Positions 48,270-55,077 of a DNA stretch of 59,254 nucleotides are shown piece after piece. The notes beneath the pieces are model-generated. The model was not told the origin of the DNA. It searched no databases and saw nothing but the letters and a program-made list of their open reading frames with translations. Within the stretch, counting starts at the first letter, position 1. Each line of letters starts with the position of its first letter. A program made the position numbers and the translations under genes. Origin of the DNA: a virus; the IMG/VR virus record IMGVR_UViG_3300023097_000063, positions 1 to 59,254 of that record; one strand, written 5' to 3'.

Positions 48270-48282
48270 GGGTGGACCTCTT

Positions 48283-48516
48283 TCAGTCGATCCAGCCGCG
48301 GCGGAGGGCGTACGCGACCGCGGCGGTGTTGTTGCGGAGGTTGTGCCGGGCTTGGAAGTTACCGCAATGCTCGCGGGCGGTACGGCCGGTGATACCCAGG
48401 CGTGCGCCGACCTGGACGAAGGTGTAGCCGTCGGCGAGTTCGGCGAGGACGTGCATTTCGCGGCGGGTCGCGGTTGTGCAGGGTTTGGGGCCTTTCAGCG
48501 GCGGGGGCGTCGCCAT
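48283..48516 (-). CDS. LuxR-type HTH protein
   Basis: 77 residues from ATG 48516 (GTG 48528 also possible). A GerE/LuxR-type helix-turn-helix: TRREMHVLAELADGYTFVQV, then GARLGITGRTAREHCGNFQ. It likely binds DNA and controls phage or host genes. It overlaps the preceding gene by about 20 bp. Confidence 0.75.
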   Translation of the reverse strand: MATPPPLKGPKPCTTATRREMHVLAELADGYTFVQVGARLGITGRTAREHCGNFQARHNLRNNTAAVAYALRRGWID

Positions 48517-48641
48517 GCCCTCCACCACCTGTTCGCGCGCGGCAGGGGGCGTCCGGGCGGGCCGGCGGTGAGAAGGATGGGGCGGCCGTCCCAGGAGACG
48601 CCGGCGGGCCAGTGCTCGATCTGCATTCCGGTCGGGATCAT
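48495..48641 (-). CDS. small hypothetical protein
   Basis: 48 residues from ATG 48641, preceded by AGGAG. MIPTGMQIEHWPAGVSWDGR, then PILLTAGPPGRP, and a very basic Trp/Arg tail (NRWWRAWRRPRR). Possibly nucleic-acid- or membrane-interacting. Supported by the ribosome binding site and start-associated element. Confidence 0.6.
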   Translation of the reverse strand: MIPTGMQIEHWPAGVSWDGRPILLTAGPPGRPLPRANRWWRAWRRPRR

Positions 48642-48877
48642 CGTTTCTCCTGGTCTTGGTCGTTGAGAGTGGCGGTGAGGTCGCGGTAGAGGGTGGTGGC
48701 GGTGTCGTAGACGTCGAGGAGGGCGGAGCGCTGCAGGACGATCTCGTCCAGGAGCTGGGGGAGGTCGTGGTGGATGAGGTGGTGGAGGTCGGGGGCGGGT
48801 GCGGCGAGGTGGGTGAGTTGGGCGCGGGCTGCGGCTAGGCGGCCGAGGATGTGGGTGATGTTGGCAGGGTGGGTCAT
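48638..48877 (-). CDS. hypothetical helical protein
   Basis: 79 residues from ATG 48877, overlapping the methyltransferase stop. Helical and His/Leu-rich: ITHILGRLAAARAQLTHLAA, LIHHDLPQLLDEIVLQRSAL, TLYRDLTATLND. Unknown. Confidence 0.7.
   Translation of the reverse strand: MTHPANITHILGRLAAARAQLTHLAAPAPDLHHLIHHDLPQLLDEIVLQRSALLDVYDTATTLYRDLTATLNDQDQEKR
48647..48665 (-). promoter_or_regulatory. CAACGACC element inside upstream gene end
   Basis: The minus strand reads CAACGACCAAGACCAGGAG. It overlaps the last codons (NDQDQE) of the 48638 gene and ends in the ribosome binding site of the 48641 start. The match to the other copies is close, but coding sequence may explain it. Confidence 0.45.
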
Positions 48878-50124
48878 GTGTGCTCTTCCAGGAACGCCCG
48901 AAACGTGGGCAGCGCACCGAGTGCGTATGTGGCGGCCTGCTGGACTACCCCGTTACCTGCGATCTTGATGGCGGCAGACCGGCCGACATGGTTCGTGATC
49001 CAGCCGGCGGGCAGCCCTACCAGCCACTCCGTGAACATCGGAGACAGGCGCGGCTGACCCTTCGTGCCCAACTCGGTCGGGGCGGGCGCGGGCAGACCGA
49101 ACGCCCGCTCCTGGCGGGCCACGGCCGCGGCGTACGACCCGAAATTCGGGTCGCAGACCGCACCGGGCAGCAGGAGATCGCCGTGGTTGTTGTTCTTGTT
49201 GCCGTTCGCGTTGGTGACGGTCGGAGTCGGGAGCATCGGAGCGACCGACACCAGCGACGGGCTACGGCGCCCGCGCTCGGACGGGCAGTCCCCGCGATCG
49301 GCGTCCGACGACTTCGGGGTCGGCAGCAGCGAGACCGCGGTACGCAGGTCCATTCCACCGCTGCCGTGCTCGCCAGGGCCAGCGGTGTCCGAGGTCCGCG
49401 GAGTCGGGAGGAACGCGCCGAGCAGGGTCGGGTTTCCGCGGCTGTATGTCGCAGAGACCCGATCGGCGTCGCCGGCCACGGGCGTCGGCAGGACGACACC
49501 GTCGGCGCCGCATGCGTCCGCGGGCATCTCCCATACGAGGCCGTCGCGGGCGAACCCGGCGGGTGGCCACTTCCCGGCTGAGGCGTGCGGCAGCCCGAAC
49601 AGCGCCCCGTCTGGCGGTCCGCATTCGGCGAGCGTCGCCGCGATGAAGACTCTGTGCCGGTGGTGGGCTGCCCCAACCTTGCACGCGCCGACCGTCGTCC
49701 ACGAGACGCGGTAGCCGGCCCCGGTCAGGTCGGCGAGCACCTGGCCGAAGACGCGCCCGTTCTCGATCGTCAGGATCCCCTGGACGTTCTCGCCAATGAA
49801 CAGGCGCGGGCGAAGGGTGAGGATCCCGTTGAAGACGTACGGCCACAGGTGCCGTTCGTCAGCCGATCCTCCGCGTTTCCCGGCTCCGGAGAACGGCTGG
49901 CAGGGCCAGCCGCCAGCAACGATGTCGACAGCGGCCAGGTCGGCCCAGCTGACAGTGGTCAGGTCTTCGTGGTTGGGCGTTCCCGGCCAGTGGGCGGCGA
50001 GGACCGCGGAAGCGGCTTCGTCCTTCTCGACGTGCCAGGTGTGCTCGACGGGGATCAGGGACTTGATGGCGAGGTCAAGCATCCCGGCGCCCGAGCATAG
50101 GGAACCGAGACGAACCGGGGTCAT
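48874..50124 (-). CDS. C5-cytosine DNA methyltransferase
   Basis: 416 residues from ATG 50124. Motif I LGSLCSGAGMLDLAI, catalytic PCQ at about 74-76 (GGWPCQPFSGAGKRGG), motif VI FIGENVQGIL, and motif VIII AHHRHRVFIAAT. The C-terminal NHVGRSAAIKIAGNGVVQQA is motif X. The central target-recognition part has LPTP three times or more, as in many actinophage enzymes. No restriction enzyme is next to it, so it probably protects phage DNA from host restriction. Its target site cannot be read. Confidence 0.9.
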   Translation of the reverse strand: MTPVRLGSLCSGAGMLDLAIKSLIPVEHTWHVEKDEAASAVLAAHWPGTPNHEDLTTVSWADLAAVDIVAGGWPCQPFSGAGKRGGSADERHLWPYVFNGILTLRPRLFIGENVQGILTIENGRVFGQVLADLTGAGYRVSWTTVGACKVGAAHHRHRVFIAATLAECGPPDGALFGLPHASAGKWPPAGFARDGLVWEMPADACGADGVVLPTPVAGDADRVSATYSRGNPTLLGAFLPTPRTSDTAGPGEHGSGGMDLRTAVSLLPTPKSSDADRGDCPSERGRRSPSLVSVAPMLPTPTVTNANGNKNNNHGDLLLPGAVCDPNFGSYAAAVARQERAFGLPAPAPTELGTKGQPRLSPMFTEWLVGLPAGWITNHVGRSAAIKIAGNGVVQQAATYALGALPTFRAFLEEHT

Positions 50125-50360
50125 CTGCGGATTCCGATCAGCTGGGCTGTGACGGCCATGGCGAGGCAGAGGGCGAGCATCCAGGTGGCGGTGTTGAGCA
50201 TGGTGTGGGAGGCGGTCCATGCGGCGATGAAGTCGAGGCGGCGGATGAGGCCGGGTGCGGGGGTGTAGTAGGGGGAGAGGGGGTCGGGGCAGCGTTGGTT
50301 GTCGTGGCCGCGTGCGGGGTGTCTGCAGGGGGCGTGGACGATTTTGGGTGTGGTCTTCAT
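50121..50360 (-). CDS. small membrane protein with Cys/His N-terminus
   Basis: 79 residues from ATG 50360 (GGGAGG upstream). APCRHPARGHDNQRCPDPLS could bind zinc; the C-terminal half is transmembrane (ATWMLALCLAMAVTAQLIGI). It leads the methyltransferase operon and carries the start-associated element. Confidence 0.7.
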   Translation of the reverse strand: MKTTPKIVHAPCRHPARGHDNQRCPDPLSPYYTPAPGLIRRLDFIAAWTASHTMLNTATWMLALCLAMAVTAQLIGIRR

Positions 50361-50371
50361 GAGACCTCCCG

Positions 50372-50389
50372 GGTCGGTTCGGGTCGTTG
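50372..50389 (-). promoter_or_regulatory. CAACGACC start-associated element
   Basis: CAACGACCCGAACCGACC upstream of the GGGAGG and ATG at 50360. TACCGT lies 5 nt further upstream (about 50395-50400) as a -10 candidate. Confidence 0.6.
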
Positions 50390-50396
50390 GGTTGAC

Positions 50397-50433
50397 GGTA
50401 CCCGACCTGTCAAGGGGTGACGGGTCGGGTACC
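50397..50433 (-). terminator. strong hairpin after the Cys-rich gene
   Basis: GGTACCCGACC and GGTCGGGTACC (11 bp) extended by GTCA/TGAC around AGGGG. It terminates the leftward unit ending at 50439 and overlaps the promoter of the next unit. Confidence 0.75.
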
Positions 50434-50438
50434 GGCCG

Positions 50439-51095
50439 CTAACTGTTGTTGATGTTGCGCCCGAGGTTGATCCACAGATCCGCGATCGCCGTCAACTGCT
50501 CGAACCGGATCCGCGCATCCGTATCCCCCGCGCCGGCGCTCGCGGCGAGAGCCATGTCCGCTGCTCGGATCGCCGCGGCGGCCTCCCGGGCGCACACGGC
50601 CGCCGTCAGCTCTTCCGTGACCTGCCCGGTGCTGGGGGTGGCGTCGTGGAGGATCTGGTACGGGTTGTGAGCGGGGCACGCCCAGGCGCCGCCCAACTCG
50701 AACTGCCCCCACCCGACTGGCATGAGCGGGTCGTTGTGGGTGTGGGTGAAGAACGCGGTGCAGGTGTCGATCGCGCAGCGGACGATCTGGGCGGCACCGT
50801 TGCGGTGTGGAGGGCAGCGCCAGCCGTCGGGTTCCTCGGTCCAGCCCTGCCGCATGGCGTCGATGGTGACGTCGCCGTACAGCTCTTCGGTGCTGTAGGA
50901 GAAGCCGTTGTTGCAGCCGAGGCTGGTGCAGCCGAGGGTGAGGGTGCGCGGGGTCTGGGCGTGGCCGGTGATGGGGAGGATGGTGGTGGCGTTTGGGTCG
51001 GACATGTGGGTTGGGTCGAGGGGGCCGTGACCGAACGGGTGGGTGGGGCAGGTGGTGTCGGAGATGAGGCAGGTGCACTCGCTGTGGGGGGTCAT
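50439..51095 (-). CDS. Cys/His-rich repeat protein
   Basis: 218 residues from ATG 51095. Two repeats of a candidate zinc unit: CTSLGCNNGFS followed by MRQGWTEEPDGWRCPPH, and CAIDTCTAFFT followed by GAWACPAH. The N-terminus has CTCLISDTTCPTHPFGHGP. The C-terminal third is helical (TEELTAAVCAREAAAAIRAA, RIRFEQLTAIADLWIN). The unit recurs in the proteins at 51787 and 51984. Nucleic acid or protein binding is possible. Confidence 0.75.
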   Translation of the reverse strand: MTPHSECTCLISDTTCPTHPFGHGPLDPTHMSDPNATTILPITGHAQTPRTLTLGCTSLGCNNGFSYSTEELYGDVTIDAMRQGWTEEPDGWRCPPHRNGAAQIVRCAIDTCTAFFTHTHNDPLMPVGWGQFELGGAWACPAHNPYQILHDATPSTGQVTEELTAAVCAREAAAAIRAADMALAASAGAGDTDARIRFEQLTAIADLWINLGRNINNS

Positions 51096-51304
51096 CGGAT
51101 GCTCGCCGCGTCGAACGCGAGGGCCACGTTCGACCACGCGTTCGCGACCTTGCAGTGCACGTCGATCGCGTCGGCCGACACGCCTCCTTCAGCGATCTGT
51201 GTGGTGATCACGTCCATCATGGCGAAGGCCTTGTCGGCGGCGTAGAGGGCGGCGGTGCTGGGGGTGAGGGCGCGGTTGACGCGTCCGATGGGTTGGTCGG
51301 TCAT
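51092..51304 (-). CDS. small helical protein
   Basis: 70 residues from ATG 51304 (AGGAG upstream). MTDQPIGRVNRALTPSTAAL, then AFAMMDVITTQIAEGGVSAD and VANAWSNVALAFDAA. It closely parallels the C-terminal third of the preceding protein in composition. The frame stays open upstream; see next entries. Confidence 0.75.
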   Translation of the reverse strand: MTDQPIGRVNRALTPSTAALYAADKAFAMMDVITTQIAEGGVSADAIDVHCKVANAWSNVALAFDAASIR

Positions 51305-51490
51305 GAGGGTTGCTCCTGTCTGTTCGGGTCGTTGGTATCGCCACGGTACACGTATGGGGGGTACGAGGCGGTTCCAGCATTCGGGTCCGTAGCCGGGGTG
51401 GCGTGGGTCGGGTGTGTGCCAGCGGCGGCATTTGCGGCAGCGGGCGCGGGGTGGGCTGGTGGGCGGGTCGAAGAGCGGGTCAGCGGTCAA
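51305..51490 (-). other. in-frame upstream ORF with DUF6011-like zinc motif
   Basis: The frame of the 51092 gene is open upstream to a TTG at 51490. It encodes about 62 residues including RARCRKCRRWHTPDPRHPGY and GPECWNRL, a CxxC...GxGPxC pattern like DUF6011 zinc domains. There is no stop between it and the ATG at 51304, so either a fused 132-residue protein or two starts exist. The start-associated element lies inside its last codons. Confidence 0.45.
51313..51334 (-). promoter_or_regulatory. CAACGACC start-associated element
   Basis: CAACGACCCGAACAGAC joins AGGAG before the ATG at 51304. A GATACC/TACCGT region lies upstream. It lies inside the open frame described above. Confidence 0.6.
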
Positions 51491-51737
51491 CAGGCGGTTC
51501 CACGACGCCGAGCAGTGCCTGTGTGGTGCCCGCCGGTGCGAAGCGGCCGGCCCAGCCGCCGCAGACGGGGCATCTGGCTTGGACGTCGTCCTTGTTGAAG
51601 GTGAGGACACCGGGGCATGGAAGCCCGTCTGGTTCTCGTGCGGTGTCGGAACAGGGGCGGGTCATGGCGGCCCAGGCGGCGATGATTTCGTCAGCGGTGT
51701 AGACGTGCTGACCTGGGGACTGATCGTTTTCGGTCAC
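51480..51737 (-). CDS. zinc-ribbon-like small protein
   Basis: 85 residues from GTG 51737 (AGGAG upstream). VYTADEIIAAWAAMTRPCSD, LPCPGVLTFNKDDVQARCPV and CGGWAGRFAPAG: the pattern C...C...CxxC looks like a zinc ribbon. Unknown function. Confidence 0.7.
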   Translation of the reverse strand: MTENDQSPGQHVYTADEIIAAWAAMTRPCSDTAREPDGLPCPGVLTFNKDDVQARCPVCGGWAGRFAPAGTTQALLGVVEPPVDR

Positions 51738-51739
51738 GT

Positions 51740-51790
51740 CTACTCCTGGGGTGCCGGGATTCTGGGGCCTGTATGACCGTTTTCGGTCAC
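51740..51790 (-). CDS. mini-ORF, possible leader peptide (16 residues)
   Basis: GTG 51790 overlaps the TGA of the 51787 gene exactly as real gene starts here do. It encodes VTENGHTGPRIPAPQE and stops, and 2 nt later GTG 51737 starts VTENDQ. The two starts share the 14-base sequence CGTTTTCGGTCACG (plus strand), a local duplication. It could be a translated leader or the remains of a duplicated start. Confidence 0.4.
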   Translation of the reverse strand: MTENGHTGPRIPAPQE

Positions 51791-51987
51791 GACCATTTGT
51801 TCTTGCCCTTCTTCTGCTCCGCCCGCAAACCCTCCGTCGCCGCCCGACACCCGGGGCAGTACCACTTCCCACCCTCGTACATCCACCCCTCCCGGCGCAG
51901 CGCCTGGTCGACGGGGCCGTGGCCGAACGGGTGCTCGTACGCCTGCGAGCACCCTGTGGTCTCGCAGGCGATCCGGGCGGCCCTCAC
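51787..51987 (-). CDS. small Cys-rich protein, CxxxGC family
   Basis: 66 residues from GTG 51987, overlapping the upstream stop. CETTGCSQAYEHPFGHGPVD, then ALRREGWMYEGGKWYCPGC, and a basic Lys-rich tail. It is one unit of the CxxxGC ... GW ... WxCPxC repeat found twice in the 50439 protein. Likely zinc-binding. Confidence 0.75.
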   Translation of the reverse strand: MRAARIACETTGCSQAYEHPFGHGPVDQALRREGWMYEGGKWYCPGCRAATEGLRAEQKKGKNKWS

Positions 51988-52214
51988 CCGCCCGCCCGGG
52001 TGGGGAGGATCTGCCGGCGGATCGCGGCGGCGTCGGCTTTGGTGGAGCAGTCGGTGCAGTACCAGCGCTTGTCGGCCCGGTAGGTCCAGGCCTGGTCGAG
52101 GAGGGCCTGGTCGAGGGTGTAGCCGTCGGTGAAGACGTGACGGTGGGAGACGGTGCAGCCGGCGGTGTGGCAGGTGATGGCGACGCTGTTCGGGTCGAGG
52201 CCGAGGGTTGTCAT
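51984..52214 (-). CDS. small Cys-rich protein, CxxxGC family
   Basis: 76 residues from ATG 52214. CHTAGCTVSHRHVFTDGYTL, ALLDQAWTYRADKRWYCTDC, then a helical tail (ADAAAIRRQILPTRAGG). Paralogue of the 51787 protein. Likely zinc-binding. Confidence 0.75.
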   Translation of the reverse strand: MTTLGLDPNSVAITCHTAGCTVSHRHVFTDGYTLDQALLDQAWTYRADKRWYCTDCSTKADAAAIRRQILPTRAGG

Positions 52215-52396
52215 GGGGTGTCTCCGCAGTGGTTGAGGTGGATGTTGACGGCTTGTTGGAGGAGGTCGTTGTCGATGATGAGGTCTTGCATGCCGTTGCG
52301 GGCGGGTGTGGGGGTGAGGATGCCGGTGAGGGCGATGGGGTGGCGGCAGTCGGGGCAGGTGAGCAGGTACGCGTACCGGCGGGTGAGTCCGGTCAT
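52211..52396 (-). CDS. small putative zinc-finger protein
   Basis: 61 residues from ATG 52396. YLLTCPDCRHPIALTG gives CxxC, and AVNIHLNHCGDTP gives HxxHC. A compact zinc finger is plausible. Overlaps genes on both sides. Confidence 0.7.
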   Translation of the reverse strand: MTGLTRRYAYLLTCPDCRHPIALTGILTPTPARNGMQDLIIDNDLLQQAVNIHLNHCGDTP

Positions 52397-53166
52397 GTGG
52401 TGTGGCCTTCGATGACGGTGGGGTTGCCGGTTTCAAGACTGCGGAGGTTCCGGCCGATGGCGGCGAGGATCGTCTGCTGGGTTTCGGGGGAGAGGTTGGT
52501 GTCGGCGAGTGCTTGTTGGGTGGCGGAGGCAAGGGCCCCGGCGTCGGCTTCGAGTTGGGCCATGAGGCGTTCGCCGAGTCCGGCGTCGATGGCCCATTTG
52601 GCGGCTTGGGTGAGGCGGGTGTGCCAGAGGATGTCGAGTTGGAGGATGGGGTGGGGGTGGGACTTGCCGTTCTTGTCTTCTTCCCAGGCGAGGAGCTGGC
52701 CGAGGGTGTGGGTTTCGAGGAGTTCGGCGAGTTCGACTTGGATGCCGTGGACTTTGCCGTTGGCGAAGGCGGTGGCGTCTTGGAGGGCGTCCCACGGGTC
52801 GCCGCCGTGTTTGGTGGCGAAGGCGTGGGCCATGATCCAGGCTCCTGTGGTGCGTCCGGGGGCGCGGTTTCCGCCGTGTGGTTTGCAGTATGCGACGCCG
52901 GGGTGGGGGGTGTCGAAGCCTTGGGTGCGCCAGCAGGTGGTGTCTTGGTTTTGGTAGCGGGTGGGGTGGTTGCAGGTGCGCCATTGGGGTTGGTGGTGGG
53001 TGTTGTGGATGGGGGGTTCTGGGTCGATCCATTGTTGGTCTGGGCTGTTGATGAGGGCGAATGGGCGGCTGGCGGTGAGGGAGCGTGCGAGGTGGACGGC
53101 TTGGCGTTGCCAGTGGGGGAGTTTGTGCAGGTGGGGCCAGGTGGGCATGGGGTTGAGTTGGATCAT
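52393..53166 (-). CDS. probable terminase small subunit or related DNA-binding protein
   Basis: 257 residues from ATG 53166. An N-terminal Trp/His-rich part, then CNHPTRYQNQDTTCWRTQGF and DTPHPGVAYCKPHGGNRAPG, the Cx..C...G..HPG..xCKxHGG motif often seen in small-terminase-like phage proteins. A helical region follows (VELAELLETHTLGQLLAWEE, RLTQAAKWAIDAGLGERLM). The assignment is inference from the motif. No other small terminase candidate is visible. Confidence 0.55.
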   Translation of the reverse strand: MIQLNPMPTWPHLHKLPHWQRQAVHLARSLTASRPFALINSPDQQWIDPEPPIHNTHHQPQWRTCNHPTRYQNQDTTCWRTQGFDTPHPGVAYCKPHGGNRAPGRTTGAWIMAHAFATKHGGDPWDALQDATAFANGKVHGIQVELAELLETHTLGQLLAWEEDKNGKSHPHPILQLDILWHTRLTQAAKWAIDAGLGERLMAQLEADAGALASATQQALADTNLSPETQQTILAAIGRNLRSLETGNPTVIEGHTT

Positions 53167-53226
53167 GTGGTGATACAGGCGCGCGGTTCTTTGTAGTGTA
53201 GGTGGGGGTGTGTGTACACCGTATAG
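53167..53226 (-). promoter_or_regulatory. short AT-richer gap, possible promoter
   Basis: It contains the palindrome GTGTACAC and, leftward, TACACT about 35 nt before the ATG at 53166. Rightward TATAGT is also present. The start-associated element is absent. The palindrome could be an operator. Confidence 0.4.
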
Positions 53227-53454
53227 TTACTGGCTGGTAGGGGTGTTGTGGCAGATGGTGAGGGTGATGGTGGCGTGGGGGTCGGGCCAGGTGTTCATCT
53301 CGGCGGTGGCGTCGTTGATGTTGGTGTAGTCGCGGCGGGTGGCGGGGGTGGTGTGGTGGGTGTGGATCTCGCCGGGTTCGATGTCGAGCCGGTAGTAGCG
53401 GGCGCCGTCGGGGATGGGCTGGCTGGTGGCGTCGTCGTAGAGCTTGAGGCTCAC
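53227..53454 (-). CDS. small hypothetical protein
   Basis: 75 residues from GTG 53454. MSLKLYDDATSQPIPDGARY, LDIEPGEIHTHHTTPATRRD, then HATITLTICHN. Beta-like with many Thr/His. Unknown. Confidence 0.65.
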   Translation of the reverse strand: MSLKLYDDATSQPIPDGARYYRLDIEPGEIHTHHTTPATRRDYTNINDATAEMNTWPDPHATITLTICHNTPTSQ

Positions 53455-53711
53455 GGGGTGCCTTTCTTGCGGGCGAGCGAGGCCGCGTTCTTATCACTTT
53501 TGGCGGTGGTGCAGGGGGTGCATCGGCAGCCGCAGCGGTAGCCGTATTCGGTGCCGTGGTAGCGGTGGTGGGGGTTGGCGGCCATGTCGCGCAGGTGGCG
53601 GGCCCGGCGGAGCTTCTCGTAGAGGCGGTTGGCTTCGCGGCAGGGGGCGCACCTGCATTTGTGGTTGATGTAGCAGCGGTTGGTGCCGTGGGGTGAGGGC
53701 ACGCCGGTCAT
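53451..53711 (-). CDS. CRCxxC twin-motif protein 1
   Basis: 86 residues from ATG 53711. Two copies of the motif HGTxxxYxxxCRCxxC: PHGTNRCYINHKCRCAPCRE and YHGTEYGYRCGCRCTPCTTA, joined by a helix (LYEKLRRARHLRDM). It is paralogous to the proteins at 54533 and 54820. Zinc-binding and possibly nucleic-acid-binding; function unknown. Confidence 0.75.
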   Translation of the reverse strand: MTGVPSPHGTNRCYINHKCRCAPCREANRLYEKLRRARHLRDMAANPHHRYHGTEYGYRCGCRCTPCTTAKSDKNAASLARKKGTP

Positions 53712-53899
53712 GGGGTGGGCTCCGGTCGGGTGGGTGGGCGTCCGCGGTGGGGGTTGGCGACGTGTTGTGGCCAGGGCCGGTCGGTGGTGGGTTTGCGCAT
53801 GCTGTAGCAGGGGCGGCCGGTGAGTGCCCCGCACATGTTGCAGTCGGCGAACGCCGTCCAGCTGGCCGGTGGGATGCCGGCTACTGGTGGCATGGGCAT
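53708..53899 (-). CDS. small zinc-motif protein
   Basis: 63 residues from ATG 53899. FADCNMCGALTGRPCYS then PWPQHVANPHRGRPP: the CxxCxAxxGxPC ... HPxR pattern is shared with small actinobacterial zinc proteins. It overlaps the next gene by about 20 bp, so the start may be later. Confidence 0.65.
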   Translation of the reverse strand: MPMPPVAGIPPASWTAFADCNMCGALTGRPCYSMRKPTTDRPWPQHVANPHRGRPPTRPEPTP

Positions 53900-54336
53900 T
53901 GGCAGGTGCGGTCGTTGCAGTGCTGGTGGCGGTTGAGGGTGCAGCCCCAGGAGTAGTCGGCGTCGGTGTCGCGGAGGGTGTCGAGGACGGCCTGTGCGAC
54001 GTTGCGCCAGGTGTTGAGGGTGTGGGCGGTGTAGCTGGCCGGGATGGTGGTGATGGCTGCGCGTTGGGGGTCGTGGTGGGCTGGTGGGGGTTCGAGGCCG
54101 GTGGCTTGGGCCCAGGTGTGGATGTCGCCGGTGCGGAGTCGGTCGTGGTGGTGGGCGTTGTAGGCGGCTTGGGCTGCGCGGGTGAGGACGTCGCCAGCGG
54201 GCGGGGTGGGGGCGGGGCCGGCTGTGGTGAAGGCGCCGCGACGGATGGTGAGTTCGGGGAGTGGGCCGAGGGCGTCGTAGGCGGCGAGGTAGGCGTCGTG
54301 GAGGACGTCCGCGGGGTGCTCTTCGTCGGTGGTCAT
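53881..54336 (-). CDS. hypothetical protein with Cys-rich end
   Basis: 151 residues from ATG 54336. A helical body (DVLHDAYLAAYDALGPLPEL, VLTRAAQAAYNAHHHDRL, NTWRNVAQAVLDTLRD), then RHQHCNDRTCQCPCHQ, a metal-binding tail often seen in actinophage proteins. Unknown. Confidence 0.7.
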   Translation of the reverse strand: MTTDEEHPADVLHDAYLAAYDALGPLPELTIRRGAFTTAGPAPTPPAGDVLTRAAQAAYNAHHHDRLRTGDIHTWAQATGLEPPPAHHDPQRAAITTIPASYTAHTLNTWRNVAQAVLDTLRDTDADYSWGCTLNRHQHCNDRTCQCPCHQ

Positions 54337-54536
54337 GGGCAGGCGCATTCGGTGCGGGCGGCTTCGAGCCGGTCGCAGGTCGTGCACGTTTGGCCGGTGT
54401 CGGTCCAGGGCTGGTCGGTGACGTCGGCGCCGCAGAGGGCGAGGTTCTCGTCGCAGCAGACGGTGTGGAGCAGATCGGCTGCGGCAGCGGCGGTTTGGAC
54501 GTGGGCGGCGTGTGGGGTGAGGGTGGCGGTGGTCAT
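54333..54536 (-). CDS. small zinc-ribbon-like protein
   Basis: 67 residues from ATG 54536. A helical start (HVQTAAAAADLLHTVCCDEN), then ALCGADVTDQPWTDTGQTCT and TCDRLEAARTECACP. C...C...CxxC suggests a zinc ribbon. Confidence 0.7.
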   Translation of the reverse strand: MTTATLTPHAAHVQTAAAAADLLHTVCCDENLALCGADVTDQPWTDTGQTCTTCDRLEAARTECACP

Positions 54537-54823
54537 CGGTTCTCCGTTTCTGCTGGTGGGTGGGTGACGTCGTTGAGGCAGAGGGTGCGGTTGGCGCGGC
54601 GCCGGCGGTCGTAGGCGGATTTGGTGGCGACGCAGGACTGGCAGCGGCAGCCGCAGTTGTAGCCGTGGAGGGTGGCGTGGGCGGGGTGGTCGGGGTTGGT
54701 GGCGAGTTGGGTGTGGATGCGGGCTTGGTAGGTGCGGTTGTGGTCGCGGACGGCTTGGCGGCAGTCGGGGCAGCGGCATTGGTAGTGGTTGTAGCCGTGG
54801 AGGGTGCCGTGTCGCCAGGTCAT
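54533..54823 (-). CDS. CRCxxC twin-motif protein 2
   Basis: 96 residues from ATG 54823. RHGTLHGYNHYQCRCPDCRQ and ATLHGYNCGCRCQSCVATKS are the two motif copies, linked by RTYQARIHTQLATNPDHPAH. Paralogue of 53451 and 54820. Confidence 0.75.
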   Translation of the reverse strand: MTWRHGTLHGYNHYQCRCPDCRQAVRDHNRTYQARIHTQLATNPDHPAHATLHGYNCGCRCQSCVATKSAYDRRRRANRTLCLNDVTHPPAETENR

Positions 54824-55077
54824 GAGGTGGCCTTGGGGGTGCCGCGGCGGGTGCGGGCGTTGTTGCGGCCGGTGAGGGAGCAGGGGTCGCAGCGGCAGCC
54901 GTCGAGGTAGGCGCCGATTTTGCCGTGGCGTGGGCTGTTGGGGTAGGCGAGGAGGCGTTGGAGGCTGCGTTGGCGGGTGAGGGTGGCGTATTTACGGCGG
55001 GCGTCCCGGCATTCGTTGCAGCGGCAGCGGTAGTTGTTGTAGCCGTTGGCGGTGCCGTGGGGGATGAGCCGGGTCAT
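54820..55077 (-). CDS. CRCxxC twin-motif protein 3
   Basis: 85 residues from ATG 55077. PHGTANGYNNYRCRCNECRD and HGKIGAYLDGCRCDPCSLTG, linked by RKYATLTRQRSLQRLLAYPN. It ends with a basic tail. Coupled to protein 2 by an ATGA overlap. Confidence 0.75.
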   Translation of the reverse strand: MTRLIPHGTANGYNNYRCRCNECRDARRKYATLTRQRSLQRLLAYPNSPRHGKIGAYLDGCRCDPCSLTGRNNARTRRGTPKATS

